Assembly: GCA_002256385.1 (NCBI GenBank)
Contig: NKJD01000031.1
Location: 1 to 39,972 of the forward strand
DNA: 39,972 nt
DNA from: Flavobacterium sp. BFFFF2
GTDB taxonomy: Bacteria > Bacteroidota > Bacteroidia > Flavobacteriales > Flavobacteriaceae
Direction: 5' to 3'
Under the pieces are notes generated by a model. That model saw only the letters and a list, made by a program, of their open reading frames with translations, was not told the DNA's origin and made no database searches. The stretch's first letter is position 1. Each line of letters opens with the position of its first letter. Both the position numbers and the translations under genes were made by a program. Of the stretch, positions 15,224 through 23,000 are shown one piece after another.

Positions 15224-16122
15224 TTGATGAGGTAAAAGGCACCCAAAGATACAGGTAAAACCGTATTCAACAACCAACCCACGGTGGTGGCAATGACAAT
15301 GACCCATTCATTCACGCCAAAAGGACTCAGCCAAAAAACGGCCAAACTGCCTTTTACGGCAAAATCTAAAAATTGAAAGGTAGGAGCCACCGCCGCCAAA
15401 GCATACACCAATGAAAGAGCCGCCAGTGAATCTAAATAAGGAATTTCAGGGCAAAACAACCACAGCAGCGCATAATATTGTTGCGAAAAACACAGATACC
15501 GCAAAAAGGAACCAAGCACCACCCGGTTTTTTACAGCCGTTGGAATCTGTTGCACAAAAGCCACGCTGTCTGCTATTCGCCAGCCTTTGATGGCTTTTAA
15601 GCGGAACAAATATGCTGCCAAAACAAAAAAGAGTAAGCCGATCAGCACACCCAAAACAGGCCTCCAATATCCCAAATAAAGCGCCCCAAGCAGCCCGAAA
15701 AAACCAGTTACGCTGGCTTGAAATCCATTGCAAACCAAGTTGAGGCCAATGATTTTTTTGGTTTCCTTTTTTGAAAAAAAGATGGCTTTTCCTAAATATT
15801 CTCCCAAGCCATTGGGTGTAAAAAGCCCCACGCTGAGCGCAGCAAACACCTGTCGACTGGCTTCTTTTCGGTTAAACGGCTGCCACCAACGAACGAGTTC
15901 GTGCCATTTAAGTACTTCAAAAAACCGATTGGCCACCGACAACATCAAGATGCCAGGCACGACCCACCAAGCGTGTTGAGCAATTTCGTGAAATAGTTGG
16001 TCCCAATGCAAACTGGGGCTGTTTTGAAGTCTGTTTGAAATATACCAAACCGCCCCTAAAATCCAGCAAATTTTAACGAGATTGAGCCCTATTTGTTTAG
16101 CTTTGTATGGCCTTTTGAACAT
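15178..16122 (-). CDS. Flippase-like / UPF0104 (AglD, lysylphosphatidylglycerol-synthase TM domain) membrane protein, copy 1
   Basis: About 314 residues from the ATG at 16122 (MFKRPYKAKQIG); a longer reading from 16167 would overlap ruvC and is not preferred. Roughly eight hydrophobic segments are seen, for example WWVVPGILMLSVANRFFEVL, LFTPNGLGEYLGKA (the conserved P-x-G-x-G-E loop) and SLVYALAAVAPTFQFLDFAV. This is the flippase-like domain found alone or fused to MprF catalytic domains; no synthase domain follows. The overlap with a glycosyltransferase suggests they handle the same lipid-linked sugar, which is inference. A second member of the family lies at 36199. Confidence 0.83.
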   Translation of the reverse strand: MFKRPYKAKQIGLNLVKICWILGAVWYISNRLQNSPSLHWDQLFHEIAQHAWWVVPGILMLSVANRFFEVLKWHELVRWWQPFNRKEASRQVFAALSVGLFTPNGLGEYLGKAIFFSKKETKKIIGLNLVCNGFQASVTGFFGLLGALYLGYWRPVLGVLIGLLFFVLAAYLFRLKAIKGWRIADSVAFVQQIPTAVKNRVVLGSFLRYLCFSQQYYALLWLFCPEIPYLDSLAALSLVYALAAVAPTFQFLDFAVKGSLAVFWLSPFGVNEWVIVIATTVGWLLNTVLPVSLGAFYLIKWKPQWKSASASSKF

Positions 16123-16160
16123 GGGCGCAAAGTACATATTCCCTTTCAATTTAACCAGCA

Positions 16161-16715
16161 TTGGCAAACGAACGCATCATTTTAGGTATTGACCCAGGCA
16201 CCACCATCATGGGGTTTGGCCTGATTAAAGTAGTGAACAAAAAAATGGAATTCTTGTTGCTCAATGAGTTACTGCTGAGCAAATATACCGATCCGTACAT
16301 CAAATTGCAGAAAATATTTGAGCGAACCATTGAACTGATTGACACCTATCACCCCGATGAAATAGCCATTGAAGCCCCGTTTTTTGGTAAAAATGTACAA
16401 TCTATGCTTAAATTGGGACGTGCGCAAGGCGTGGCCATGGCGGCCGGTTTGTCGAGGCAGGTGGCCATTACCGAATACGAACCCAAGAAAATAAAAATGG
16501 CCATTACGGGGAACGGCAATGCCAGCAAAGAGCAAGTAGCCAAAATGTTGCAACAATTGTTGGCCCTCAAAGAATTGCCCAAAAACCTAGACAGTACCGA
16601 TGGCCTGGCAGCGGCGGTTTGTCATTTCTTTAATTCTGGCAAACCCCAAGGCACCACTACTTACACGGGCTGGGAAGCTTTTTTGAAGAATAATGAGGGA
16701 CGGGTCGTGAAGTAG
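16161..16715 (+). CDS. ruvC: Crossover junction endodeoxyribonuclease RuvC
   Basis: 184 residues. RuvC cuts Holliday junctions symmetrically with RuvAB during recombination repair. Acidic catalytic residues are all visible: LGIDPGTTIMGFG (Asp11), EIAIEAPFFGKNVQSMLKLG (Glu71), and NLDSTDGLAAAVCHF (Asp144, Asp147, with His155). The start is a TTG: an in-frame stop lies only 7 bp upstream (16152-16154), no ATG or GTG lies between, and the resulting N-terminus MANERIILGIDPG is that of flavobacterial RuvC. The gene is divergent from the flippase-like gene with only ~38 bp between starts. A strong terminator follows at 16781. Confidence 0.95.
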   Translation: MANERIILGIDPGTTIMGFGLIKVVNKKMEFLLLNELLLSKYTDPYIKLQKIFERTIELIDTYHPDEIAIEAPFFGKNVQSMLKLGRAQGVAMAAGLSRQVAITEYEPKKIKMAITGNGNASKEQVAKMLQQLLALKELPKNLDSTDGLAAAVCHFFNSGKPQGTTTYTGWEAFLKNNEGRVVK

Positions 16716-16780
16716 GTTGCCATGACGCGTTTTAAGAGTGGTTGCTTGTCCGGATGGAGTGAAATTAAATTAAATCAGAT

Positions 16781-16823
16781 AATCAACCCTGTTAATATAT
16801 GATTTCAACAGGGTTGATTTTTT
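16781..16823 (+). terminator. Strong hairpin terminator after ruvC, 14 bp ahead of the next start codon
   Basis: A perfect 13-bp stem (AATCAACCCTGTT with AACAGGGTTGATT) around a 13-nt loop is followed by TTTT. It is a textbook terminator for ruvC. Because the next gene starts at 16838, it could also act as an attenuator in that gene's leader. Confidence 0.85.
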
Positions 16824-16837
16824 AAATTGTCTAGAAA

Positions 16838-17719
16838 ATGAAGATATTTCTGTATGCTGCACTGTTGGTTCCTTTAGCTGTTTTACCTCAGAAAATCAAG
16901 GGATCTGTGCAAGACAGCATCTCTGGTGAAAAGTTACAACTTGTAAACATGAGCGTTGTTAGTGATACTTATTACTATGGAAGCAATTCAAATTTGGAGG
17001 GTAATTATGAACTAAATATTAATGGCCACAACAAAGACACCATTAAAATATCTCACATAGGTTATAAACCAAAATTCATCGCCTTAAACAAATTTAATGA
17101 AAACAAAGATTATGTATTAGACATTAAGCTACAACATGAGCAGGTTATTTTGGAAGATGTTGTTGTAAATGCGCCAAAAAATGTATTAAGACATAAACAC
17201 GTCTTTAAAAAAAGGAAAGAGGGAAATTTGTCACATTTTTCACTTGTAGGATTTGAAAGTGCATGCCTTATTGAAAATCCAAGAAAAGAGCTAGGCCGAT
17301 TAAAGTCATTAAAACTATATGTCAGAAAAAATGCCGCTGCTGATTTTATTGCAAAATTTAGAATAAAGTTTTATTCTTATGATGCGGTAAACAATAAACC
17401 AGGGGAAAACCTACTTAAAGAAGACTTAATTATCACTCCTAAAAACAAAACATATCAACTGGTCATTGACGTTGAGAATAAACAAATACCTTTCCCAGAG
17501 GATGGTGTTTGTGTTGGTGTCGAATTGGTTGATGAAAACAATTTTTCAAAAAAGGGAGATAAAATTGGTCCAGGGTTAAGATTTACTTACGGAGAAAAAG
17601 ATAATTTGACATGGAGCAATTATAGAAATAATGGCTGGCATTCCTCTCGAATACACAATAGGACTCATGATAAAACAGCAAATTTACTTGTTGGTTTGGT
17701 CGTCTTGATGAAAGACTGA
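16838..17719 (+). CDS. Carboxypeptidase-regulatory-like domain exported protein, paralogue 2
   Basis: 293 residues with a signal peptide (MKIFLYAALLVPLAVLPQ) and a CarboxypepD_reg-like domain (IKGSVQDSISGEKLQLVNM, SNLEGNYEL, ISHIGYKPKFIAL). A ~190-residue C-terminal region includes FRIKFYSYDAVNNKPGENLL and FPEDGVCVGVEL. It matches the protein at 10031-10909 in length, domain order and the YxxDxxNxxPGxxL motif, so the two are paralogues about 6 kb apart. Base composition is visibly more AT-rich than the neighbours, hinting at a different history. It starts 14 bp after the ruvC terminator, with no separate promoter seen. Function unknown; surface or periplasmic location inferred. Confidence 0.82.
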   Translation: MKIFLYAALLVPLAVLPQKIKGSVQDSISGEKLQLVNMSVVSDTYYYGSNSNLEGNYELNINGHNKDTIKISHIGYKPKFIALNKFNENKDYVLDIKLQHEQVILEDVVVNAPKNVLRHKHVFKKRKEGNLSHFSLVGFESACLIENPRKELGRLKSLKLYVRKNAAADFIAKFRIKFYSYDAVNNKPGENLLKEDLIITPKNKTYQLVIDVENKQIPFPEDGVCVGVELVDENNFSKKGDKIGPGLRFTYGEKDNLTWSNYRNNGWHSSRIHNRTHDKTANLLVGLVVLMKD

Positions 17720-17767
17720 TTTCTCCATACAAAACAATAATTAAATATGTTTTTTATCTTTGATAAC

Positions 17768-17893
17768 ATGAAAAAAAGCACATATATTTTTCTCTTTCTT
17801 TCTGTCAAATTGTTGTCTGCCCAGAGCTATGCTGTACAATACACAATGAACCAACTGGAGAAAAGTTCAGGCATCAATATTTTGATAATTTAA
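17768..17893 (+). pseudogene. Truncated start of a secreted protein (41 codons)
   Basis: ATG AAA AAA at 17768 opens a frame encoding a convincing signal peptide, KKSTYIFLFLSVKLLSAQ, followed by SYAVQYTMNQLEKSSG and an early stop. The mature part is only about 22 residues. The 'xVQYTMN' start resembles the first strand of GLPGLI-type Bacteroidota proteins, but that is a weak guess. It most likely is the 5' remnant of a decayed gene; a tiny secreted peptide cannot be excluded. Confidence 0.5.
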
Positions 17894-17915
17894 TTTGTTG
17901 AAACCTATCAGTAAA

Positions 17916-17947
17916 CCCCAACATCCTCAAAAAAAAGGGTGTTGGGG
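17916..17947. terminator. Hairpin, possible terminator
   Basis: CCCCAACATCC and GGGTGTTGGGG pair over 11 positions (one T-G wobble) around a TC-A8 loop. No T tract follows on the plus strand, so it may be a structured remnant and not a functional terminator. It sits between the two pieces of gene debris. Confidence 0.45.
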
Positions 17948-17956
17948 GTTGTTTAG

Positions 17957-18073
17957 AAAAGACTTTTTACCGAAAAATATAAAACGGACACCATTACAGA
18001 TCACTTCTTTTACACCCTTTTACAATATAATGTGCAATTGATTGCTTACCATCCGCGAACCCAGCCTGCATAA
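17957..18073 (+). pseudogene. Possible 3' remnant of a coding gene
   Basis: A stop-free 38-codon frame runs from just after a TAG (17954-17956) to a TAA at 18071. It reads like real protein, with segments TDTITDHFFYTLLQYNVQL and IAYHPRTQPA, but has no start codon of its own. I do not recognise the family. It ends 12 bp before the convergent stop of the rhlE gene. Together with 17768-17893 it suggests one or two genes lost here by deletion. Confidence 0.35.
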
Positions 18074-18085
18074 AACAACAATCCC

Positions 18086-19330
18086 CTAATACCACCGCTT
18101 CTTATTCTTCTTGGAATTTTCTGATTTCCTCGAATTGGTTTCTTTCTTTTTGTGTCTTAAATCGGGTTTGGCATCGGGGTTTGGTACCTCGTCTTTCCAC
18201 GGATAAGGGTGGTCATTGATGGTTTTCACGTTGACCTTAATCAACCGATGGATTTCTTTCCAGTACGGTTCTTCGTCTTTGCTGCAAAATGAAATGGCAA
18301 TGCCGCCGTTTCCAGCACGGCCAGTACGGCCAATGCGGTGTACGTAGGTTTCAGGGACATTGGGTAAGTCAAAATTAATCACATATGGCAATTGGTCAAT
18401 GTCAATGCCTCGTGCGGCAATATCGGTGGCTACGAGCACGCCCACTTCTTTGTTTTTAAAGCTGTCTAACACCCGTTGGCGGGCATTCTGCGATTTGTCA
18501 CCATGAATGGCTTCGGCGGCCACGCCTTGTTTGCGCAGGGCTTTTACGACGTTGTCGGCGCCGTGTTTGGTTCTCGAAAACACCAGCACGTCGGCGATGG
18601 CTTCGTTTCTAATTAAGTGATACAACAATTTGCGTTTGTCGCCTTTGTCCACAAAGTACATCCTTTGCTCCACGGTTTCAGCCGTCGATGACACAGGCGT
18701 GACCGACACATACTGCGGTTGGTTCAAAAAGGTTTCGGCCAATTCGCGGATGGCCACAGGCATGGTAGCCGAAAACAACAGCGTTTGCCGATTGGCAGGG
18801 GTTAATTTTACAATTTTTTTCACGTCATTAATAAAGCCCATGTCCAGCATTTGGTCGGCTTCATCCAACACCAAATGGTGCAAATGATCGAGGTTTATAA
18901 AACCTTGTTTGTGCAAATCCAACAACCGTCCAGGCGTGGCTACCAAGATGTCGATGCCTTTTTTCAATTGATCGACCTGTGGCACTTGCGACACGCCGCC
19001 AAAGATGGTTAATTGCCTTAAATTGGTGTACTTGCCGTAAGTGTCAAAGCTTTCGCCAATTTGAACCGCCAACTCACGCGTAGGCGTTACAATGAGGGTT
19101 CGAATGTCTTTTAATTTTTTGGACGAGCCCACCATGCGGTGCAACTGGTGTATAATAGGAATGGCAAAGGCAGCCGTTTTGCCCGTTCCCGTTTGGGCGC
19201 AACCCACCAAATCGGTTCCCGCTAAAATAACAGGAATGGCTTTTTCTTGGATGGGTGTCGGGTTGGTGTAGCCTTCTTCAAAAACGGCTCGTTGGATGCT
19301 TTTAGAAAGCGCTAAATCTTCAAATAACAT
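18086..19330 (-). CDS. rhlE: DEAD-box RNA helicase, RhlE type
   Basis: 414 residues. All helicase motifs are present: Q motif ([11 protein letters not shown]), I (AQTGTGKT, 45-52), Ia ([10 protein letters not shown]), GG (IFGGVS), II ([17 protein letters not shown] at 156-159), III (SATMP), IV ([14 protein letters not shown]), V ([13 protein letters not shown]) and VI ([12 protein letters not shown]). The tail after residue 375 is short and basic ([20 protein letters not shown]), as in RhlE-like proteins that use it for RNA binding. Expected roles are ribosome assembly, mRNA unwinding and cold adaptation. It is monocistronic, with an exact -7 element upstream. RhlE versus another DEAD-box subtype is judged from the tail only. 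Confidence 0.92.
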   Translation of the reverse strand: MLFEDLALSKSIQRAVFEEGYTNPTPIQEKAIPVILAGTDLVGCAQTGTGKTAAFAIPIIHQLHRMVGSSKKLKDIRTLIVTPTRELAVQIGESFDTYGKYTNLRQLTIFGGVSQVPQVDQLKKGIDILVATPGRLLDLHKQGFINLDHLHHLVLDEADQMLDMGFINDVKKIVKLTPANRQTLLFSATMPVAIRELAETFLNQPQYVSVTPVSSTAETVEQRMYFVDKGDKRKLLYHLIRNEAIADVLVFSRTKHGADNVVKALRKQGVAAEAIHGDKSQNARQRVLDSFKNKEVGVLVATDIAARGIDIDQLPYVINFDLPNVPETYVHRIGRTGRAGNGGIAISFCSKDEEPYWKEIHRLIKVNVKTINDHPYPWKDEVPNPDAKPDLRHKKKETNSRKSENSKKNKKRWY

Positions 19331-19373
19331 AATAACAGTTCATTATCTTCTAGTAGTATGTACTAATTGGGTG

Positions 19374-19381
19374 CAAAGATA
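19374..19381 (-). promoter_or_regulatory. Bacteroidota -7 promoter element for rhlE
   Basis: The minus strand reads TATCTTTG, an exact TAnnTTTG match, 43 bp upstream of the ATG at 19330. No TTTG at ideal -33 spacing is seen, but TTTC lies nearby. Confidence 0.55.
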
Positions 19382-19468
19382 GGTTTAATAATGTTGAGCC
19401 TCTCGAAATAATAAAAATTGGTCGTTTTAGGATGGTCAATGAATAGCACAGTGATCCATTTCACGGCC

Positions 19469-20773
19469 TTAAAAATGAGCCGTAAATCGTTTGAGTTTGC
19501 CTGAAGTTGTTTTTGGAATGTCAAAAACCTCAATTGGTTTGATGTCAAGACCAGGTTCTAAATATTGGGCCATCGTTTCACTGAAATAATGGATTTCATT
19601 TGGTAATAATGGCCGATCTGACACGTATATAATTTCAAAAAGAGCGGGGCTGTATTGGTGAAACGCCAATTCGCGCAAGCAGGGCAGCTTATCACATAAA
19701 GCTTTGGCCACATAAGTGCAGGTATATCCAGCGGCTATTTTGCCACTCGGCAAGCGTATTTGGTCGTTCTGGCGGCCTTCTAGTTGTTCCAGAAGGTATT
19801 TCCCCAACGAGGTATCAAATCGGATCGCGCCCCGATCGCCCACCGCAAATCGAATAAAAGGATGTGCCTTGTTGTAGAAGGATGTTATAACTAAATTTCC
19901 GACCACGCCTTCAGGCACCTTTTTACCGTGGTCATCCACGACTTCTACATATATTGTTTCGGTGTTTAAAATCCAGTTTCCTTGGGCATCATCAAAGGCA
20001 ACAATGTCCAATTCGGAGACGCCGTATTCCACAATTATTTTCACGCCAAAAGCCTGTTCCAAAATAGGTCGGTCTTCGGGCAGCAATAGTTCGGAGGTGC
20101 TTATGGCACAACGGATGCTGGGGCAGAGATGCTTAAGCACCCGCTGGGTTTTGATTAAATAATGGGCAAAAGTCAACAAGCTATTGGCATAGCCGTACAC
20201 ATAAGCAAATGGTTTTTTTTGAAACGATTGAATATACAATTCCAAGGTGTCTTCAGACAAATCCATCACCGAAAATCGTTTGCGGTGCGCCAAGCGGTCT
20301 TTGCAGGTTTCAATCCAGAACTTTTTTGAATCAAGTGGCATGCCATAAAACCGCGCTTGCCAATCAGCAAACAAGTCCAAGCCATGTTGTTGATATCGGG
20401 CTGCATTGGCCGCCCAGGTCAGTGCGTGACACATTTTGTCTTTGGCAAAAATCAGGGGTTCGCCTGTGGAACCAGCCGTTTTTGCAATATGGCAGTCGTT
20501 TATTTTATACGCTGAACACAAGCGGTTTTCTAGCGAAACAGCTTGGTAGCCTTTTTTGGTTAAAATGGGAATCTCGTCCCATTTCTTGGGAAAATCTATG
20601 AGTTGATTCTTGAAAAATGGGGTATGTTCCCAATGCCACCTCACAATGTCCCACACTTTGGTTGGGGGCGCATCGGTTACAACAGCTTGTTCCGCTAATT
20701 GCTCAAAAAGTAACATGGCATCAGCCAGCGGATATCCGCCTAAACGGGATATAATCGCGGGACGCCAATTCAT
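19469..20773 (-). CDS. PaaK/CapK-like adenylate-forming enzyme
   Basis: About 434 residues from the ATG at 20773; a TTG 12 bp upstream is rejected because the ATG follows the ABC gene's stop by 1 bp. ANL-superfamily features: nucleotide loop AKTAGSTGEPLIF, IVEYGVSELDIVAFD, a FAVGDRGAIRF segment, then GRQNDQIRLPSGKI and the C-terminal lid ending in the catalytic-type lysine region PKTTSGKLKRF. This subfamily resembles CapK and coenzyme F390 synthetase-like proteins found in capsule and lipid loci, and differs from true phenylacetate-CoA ligase. It probably activates a carboxylic acid with ATP. It is the last gene of an operon with an ABC transporter, so the product may be exported or membrane-linked. 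Confidence 0.82.
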   Translation of the reverse strand: MNWRPAIISRLGGYPLADAMLLFEQLAEQAVVTDAPPTKVWDIVRWHWEHTPFFKNQLIDFPKKWDEIPILTKKGYQAVSLENRLCSAYKINDCHIAKTAGSTGEPLIFAKDKMCHALTWAANAARYQQHGLDLFADWQARFYGMPLDSKKFWIETCKDRLAHRKRFSVMDLSEDTLELYIQSFQKKPFAYVYGYANSLLTFAHYLIKTQRVLKHLCPSIRCAISTSELLLPEDRPILEQAFGVKIIVEYGVSELDIVAFDDAQGNWILNTETIYVEVVDDHGKKVPEGVVGNLVITSFYNKAHPFIRFAVGDRGAIRFDTSLGKYLLEQLEGRQNDQIRLPSGKIAAGYTCTYVAKALCDKLPCLRELAFHQYSPALFEIIYVSDRPLLPNEIHYFSETMAQYLEPGLDIKPIEVFDIPKTTSGKLKRFTAHF

Positions 20774-20774
20774 T

Positions 20775-21470
20775 TTAAACGGCAAAAAACGCTTCCAACT
20801 CTTGCAAAGTATCTGGCGATGCCTCTAAATCTTTGACTACACTGCCTTTTTGCAACACCACAATGCGTTTGCACACATCAACCGTGTGCGCCAAATCATG
20901 ACTCGACACCAAGATGGTTACCGTTGGGTCTTCCGCCAATTGCTGAATGATTTTTTTCAGTCGGTTCACGGTGGTCGGGTCTAAATTGGCAAAAGGCTCA
21001 TCTAAAATAATCACTTCAGGCTTTCCTATTAATGCGCCGATGATCCCGATTTTCTTCATGTTTCCCTTTGAAAAATCGCGAATGTACTTTTTGCTTTCTA
21101 AAATTTCACCGTTAAAAAACTCGGCATAGTTGGCCAAGAAAGCATCAATATCTGCCTTGTTTTGCTGGCGCAATTCGCCAATAAAATAAAAATATTCTTC
21201 GGGAGTTAAGTAGCCAATTAAAAAGCTTTCATCTAAAAAGGCCGACGTAAACGGCTTCCACGCTTCGCTAGTGTGTACCGGCACGTCTTGGTTCATGATT
21301 TGCCCGGTCGAGGGTTCAATCAGGTCAAGCAACAAGCTAAAAAAGGTGGTTTTACCCGCGCCGTTGTTTCCGACCAAGCCAAAGCTTTGCCCCTTGGCAA
21401 TAGACAAGTTTTCAATGTTTAAAACGGTGGTGCCTGAATAGTTCTTCGTTAAATTATGTACAGTGATCAT
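20775..21470 (-). CDS. ABC transporter ATP-binding protein
   Basis: 231 residues, one nucleotide-binding domain. Walker A GNNGAGKTTFF (34 on), a signature that reads FSKGNMKK (133 on) where LSGGQ is usual, Walker B VIILDEPFANLDP, and the H-loop SSHDLAH are present. The FSKGN-type signature is typical of exporters paired with ABC-2-like permeases. Its partner is the DUF5687 membrane protein encoded 14 bp upstream. It is followed after 1 bp by the PaaK-like gene, a tight arrangement that implies a single transcript. Confidence 0.93.
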   Translation of the reverse strand: MITVHNLTKNYSGTTVLNIENLSIAKGQSFGLVGNNGAGKTTFFSLLLDLIEPSTGQIMNQDVPVHTSEAWKPFTSAFLDESFLIGYLTPEEYFYFIGELRQQNKADIDAFLANYAEFFNGEILESKKYIRDFSKGNMKKIGIIGALIGKPEVIILDEPFANLDPTTVNRLKKIIQQLAEDPTVTILVSSHDLAHTVDVCKRIVVLQKGSVVKDLEASPDTLQELEAFFAV

Positions 21471-21484
21471 GAGAATATAAAAGC

Positions 21485-22948
21485 TTAAGATTGTTGTTTA
21501 TAAGCCGCCAAAGCAGCAAATTTTTCCTTTTTATAAATAGATTCAATGAGGGTAAATACTTTGTCTTTAAATGCAAAACCAATGACACCTGCTACAGCAA
21601 CAAAGCCCATGCCCAACCATTCGGAGTGAATGACATTTCCTAAAGCGAAAAGCCCCATTGGCAATACCATTTTAGGCAGACCCAACAACATGGTTTTTGC
21701 GTTAAAAGATTGCTTTTGCCCAAATGCTTGTTGGCCACTGGCCAAATCAATCGGTGTTTTGTTGAATGCACCACCAAGTAAAACCAAATGTGCGTTGCAT
21801 CCAATGTTGTAAATGGCGCCAGTCACAATCATGAGGTATTGTGAGGTACCAAAATACAAATAAAATGAAGCCAATACCGTTGAAATGGCAGTGGCGATCA
21901 CAATGAGTGTCCATTTGGCTTGCAAATAGGTGCGGTAAGGGATGTTCTGGCTCATCATGAGTGGATAATAAGAACTATCCCAGCTTGGTACAAATTGCCC
22001 GAAAACAAACAAGAAACCGCCGCTAACAAAAATGCCCGCAAAAACGTGCATAAACTGCATGTCTTTGTATTGATCATTCATAAAAATAAACCCATAAAAC
22101 AAAAAGAAGAAGCTCATGATCACACTCATGCGCGCTCTTTTGTTGCGTTTAATTAAGCGAATGTCGTTCTTGAGAAAAGTACCCAAGGTACCCCATTGGT
22201 CTAGCCAACTGAAATTTTCGGTATTCGCTGTGCTGGTTTTTTTGGCCAAACCAGTGTCAAGGCGCATTTGACCAGAGAAATAAGAGAAAGTCCATTTGTA
22301 CAACATGGCAGCCAACGCTAAAACAACCGCCAATGGCCAATATTGCGAATAAATGCTTTCAAAAGCAGGGCCCGTGATTTCGCCCAAATTAAAATAGCCA
22401 AAATAATGTCCGCCAACCACCATGACCAGCAAGGCCAAAAGACCATAGAAAACCTTATTGGAGTTGTTGCTTAACAGACATAAGAAGTTGTTCATATAAA
22501 TAAAGCAAACCATAGCAACATGCCACGCAATGACGCCAAACGGATTGAACCCTTTGTAAATTAATACAATGCTAAATGGCAAAAAGAAAAACGCATGTCC
22601 CCAGTTAAAAAAGGAGCTCAGCGTTTTCCAAATTGAAAAATGGACAATGTTTGATTTGGTTAAATTTTGTAGCAACAGAGGGCGAATATTGGTAACCGGC
22701 ATTTGCTGAAAGAAGTATCGAACGACCAAGTCTGCTAAGAAATAATACATCAAATAAGCATTGACCACTTCAAATGGTTTCAATTTCTCTTCTTCAAGAA
22801 TATAATACACACCAAAGCCTATAATCCCAAAACAAATGGCAAAATAAGCCATTAATAGTCCCATAAAGATCTTCATGGCCAGTTTGGTGCCTAAGGAAGC
22901 TGAACGGAAAAAGGATTTCCACTCCAGTTTAAAAAATAATCTTATCAT
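21485..22948 (-). CDS. DUF5687 family protein, ABC-2-like permease
   Basis: 487 residues with about ten or more hydrophobic segments, for example IFMGLLMAYFAICFGIIGFG, ARMSVIMSFFFLFYGFIFM and YLMIVTGAIYNIGCNAHLVL. The N-terminus (LFFKLEWKSFFRSAS) and overall layout match DUF5687 proteins of Bacteroidota, which pair with an ABC ATPase. It is the membrane half of the transporter with the gene just downstream. Substrate unknown; export is inferred from the ABC-2-like pattern and the absence of a binding protein. Just upstream is a short stretch resembling the tips of the family 1 repeat. Confidence 0.88.
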   Translation of the reverse strand: MIRLFFKLEWKSFFRSASLGTKLAMKIFMGLLMAYFAICFGIIGFGVYYILEEEKLKPFEVVNAYLMYYFLADLVVRYFFQQMPVTNIRPLLLQNLTKSNIVHFSIWKTLSSFFNWGHAFFFLPFSIVLIYKGFNPFGVIAWHVAMVCFIYMNNFLCLLSNNSNKVFYGLLALLVMVVGGHYFGYFNLGEITGPAFESIYSQYWPLAVVLALAAMLYKWTFSYFSGQMRLDTGLAKKTSTANTENFSWLDQWGTLGTFLKNDIRLIKRNKRARMSVIMSFFFLFYGFIFMNDQYKDMQFMHVFAGIFVSGGFLFVFGQFVPSWDSSYYPLMMSQNIPYRTYLQAKWTLIVIATAISTVLASFYLYFGTSQYLMIVTGAIYNIGCNAHLVLLGGAFNKTPIDLASGQQAFGQKQSFNAKTMLLGLPKMVLPMGLFALGNVIHSEWLGMGFVAVAGVIGFAFKDKVFTLIESIYKKEKFAALAAYKQQS

Positions 22949-22949
22949 A

Positions 22950-22972
22950 GATCTGGGTTTGCTGCATTAGAT
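22950..22972. repeat. Possible remnant of family 1 repeat tips
   Basis: ATCTGGGTT and GCATTAGAT, both parts of the family 1 terminal repeat, lie 4 bp apart here. It may be an excision scar or a chance match; nothing else of the element is present. Confidence 0.3.
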
Positions 22973-23000
22973 AAAAAAAACAGTATTTTGTTACAACGAA

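Noticed and set aside
15224..15307. Extended glycosyltransferase start at 15307
   Set aside because: The extra Cys/His-rich residues are the flippase-like gene read in another frame.
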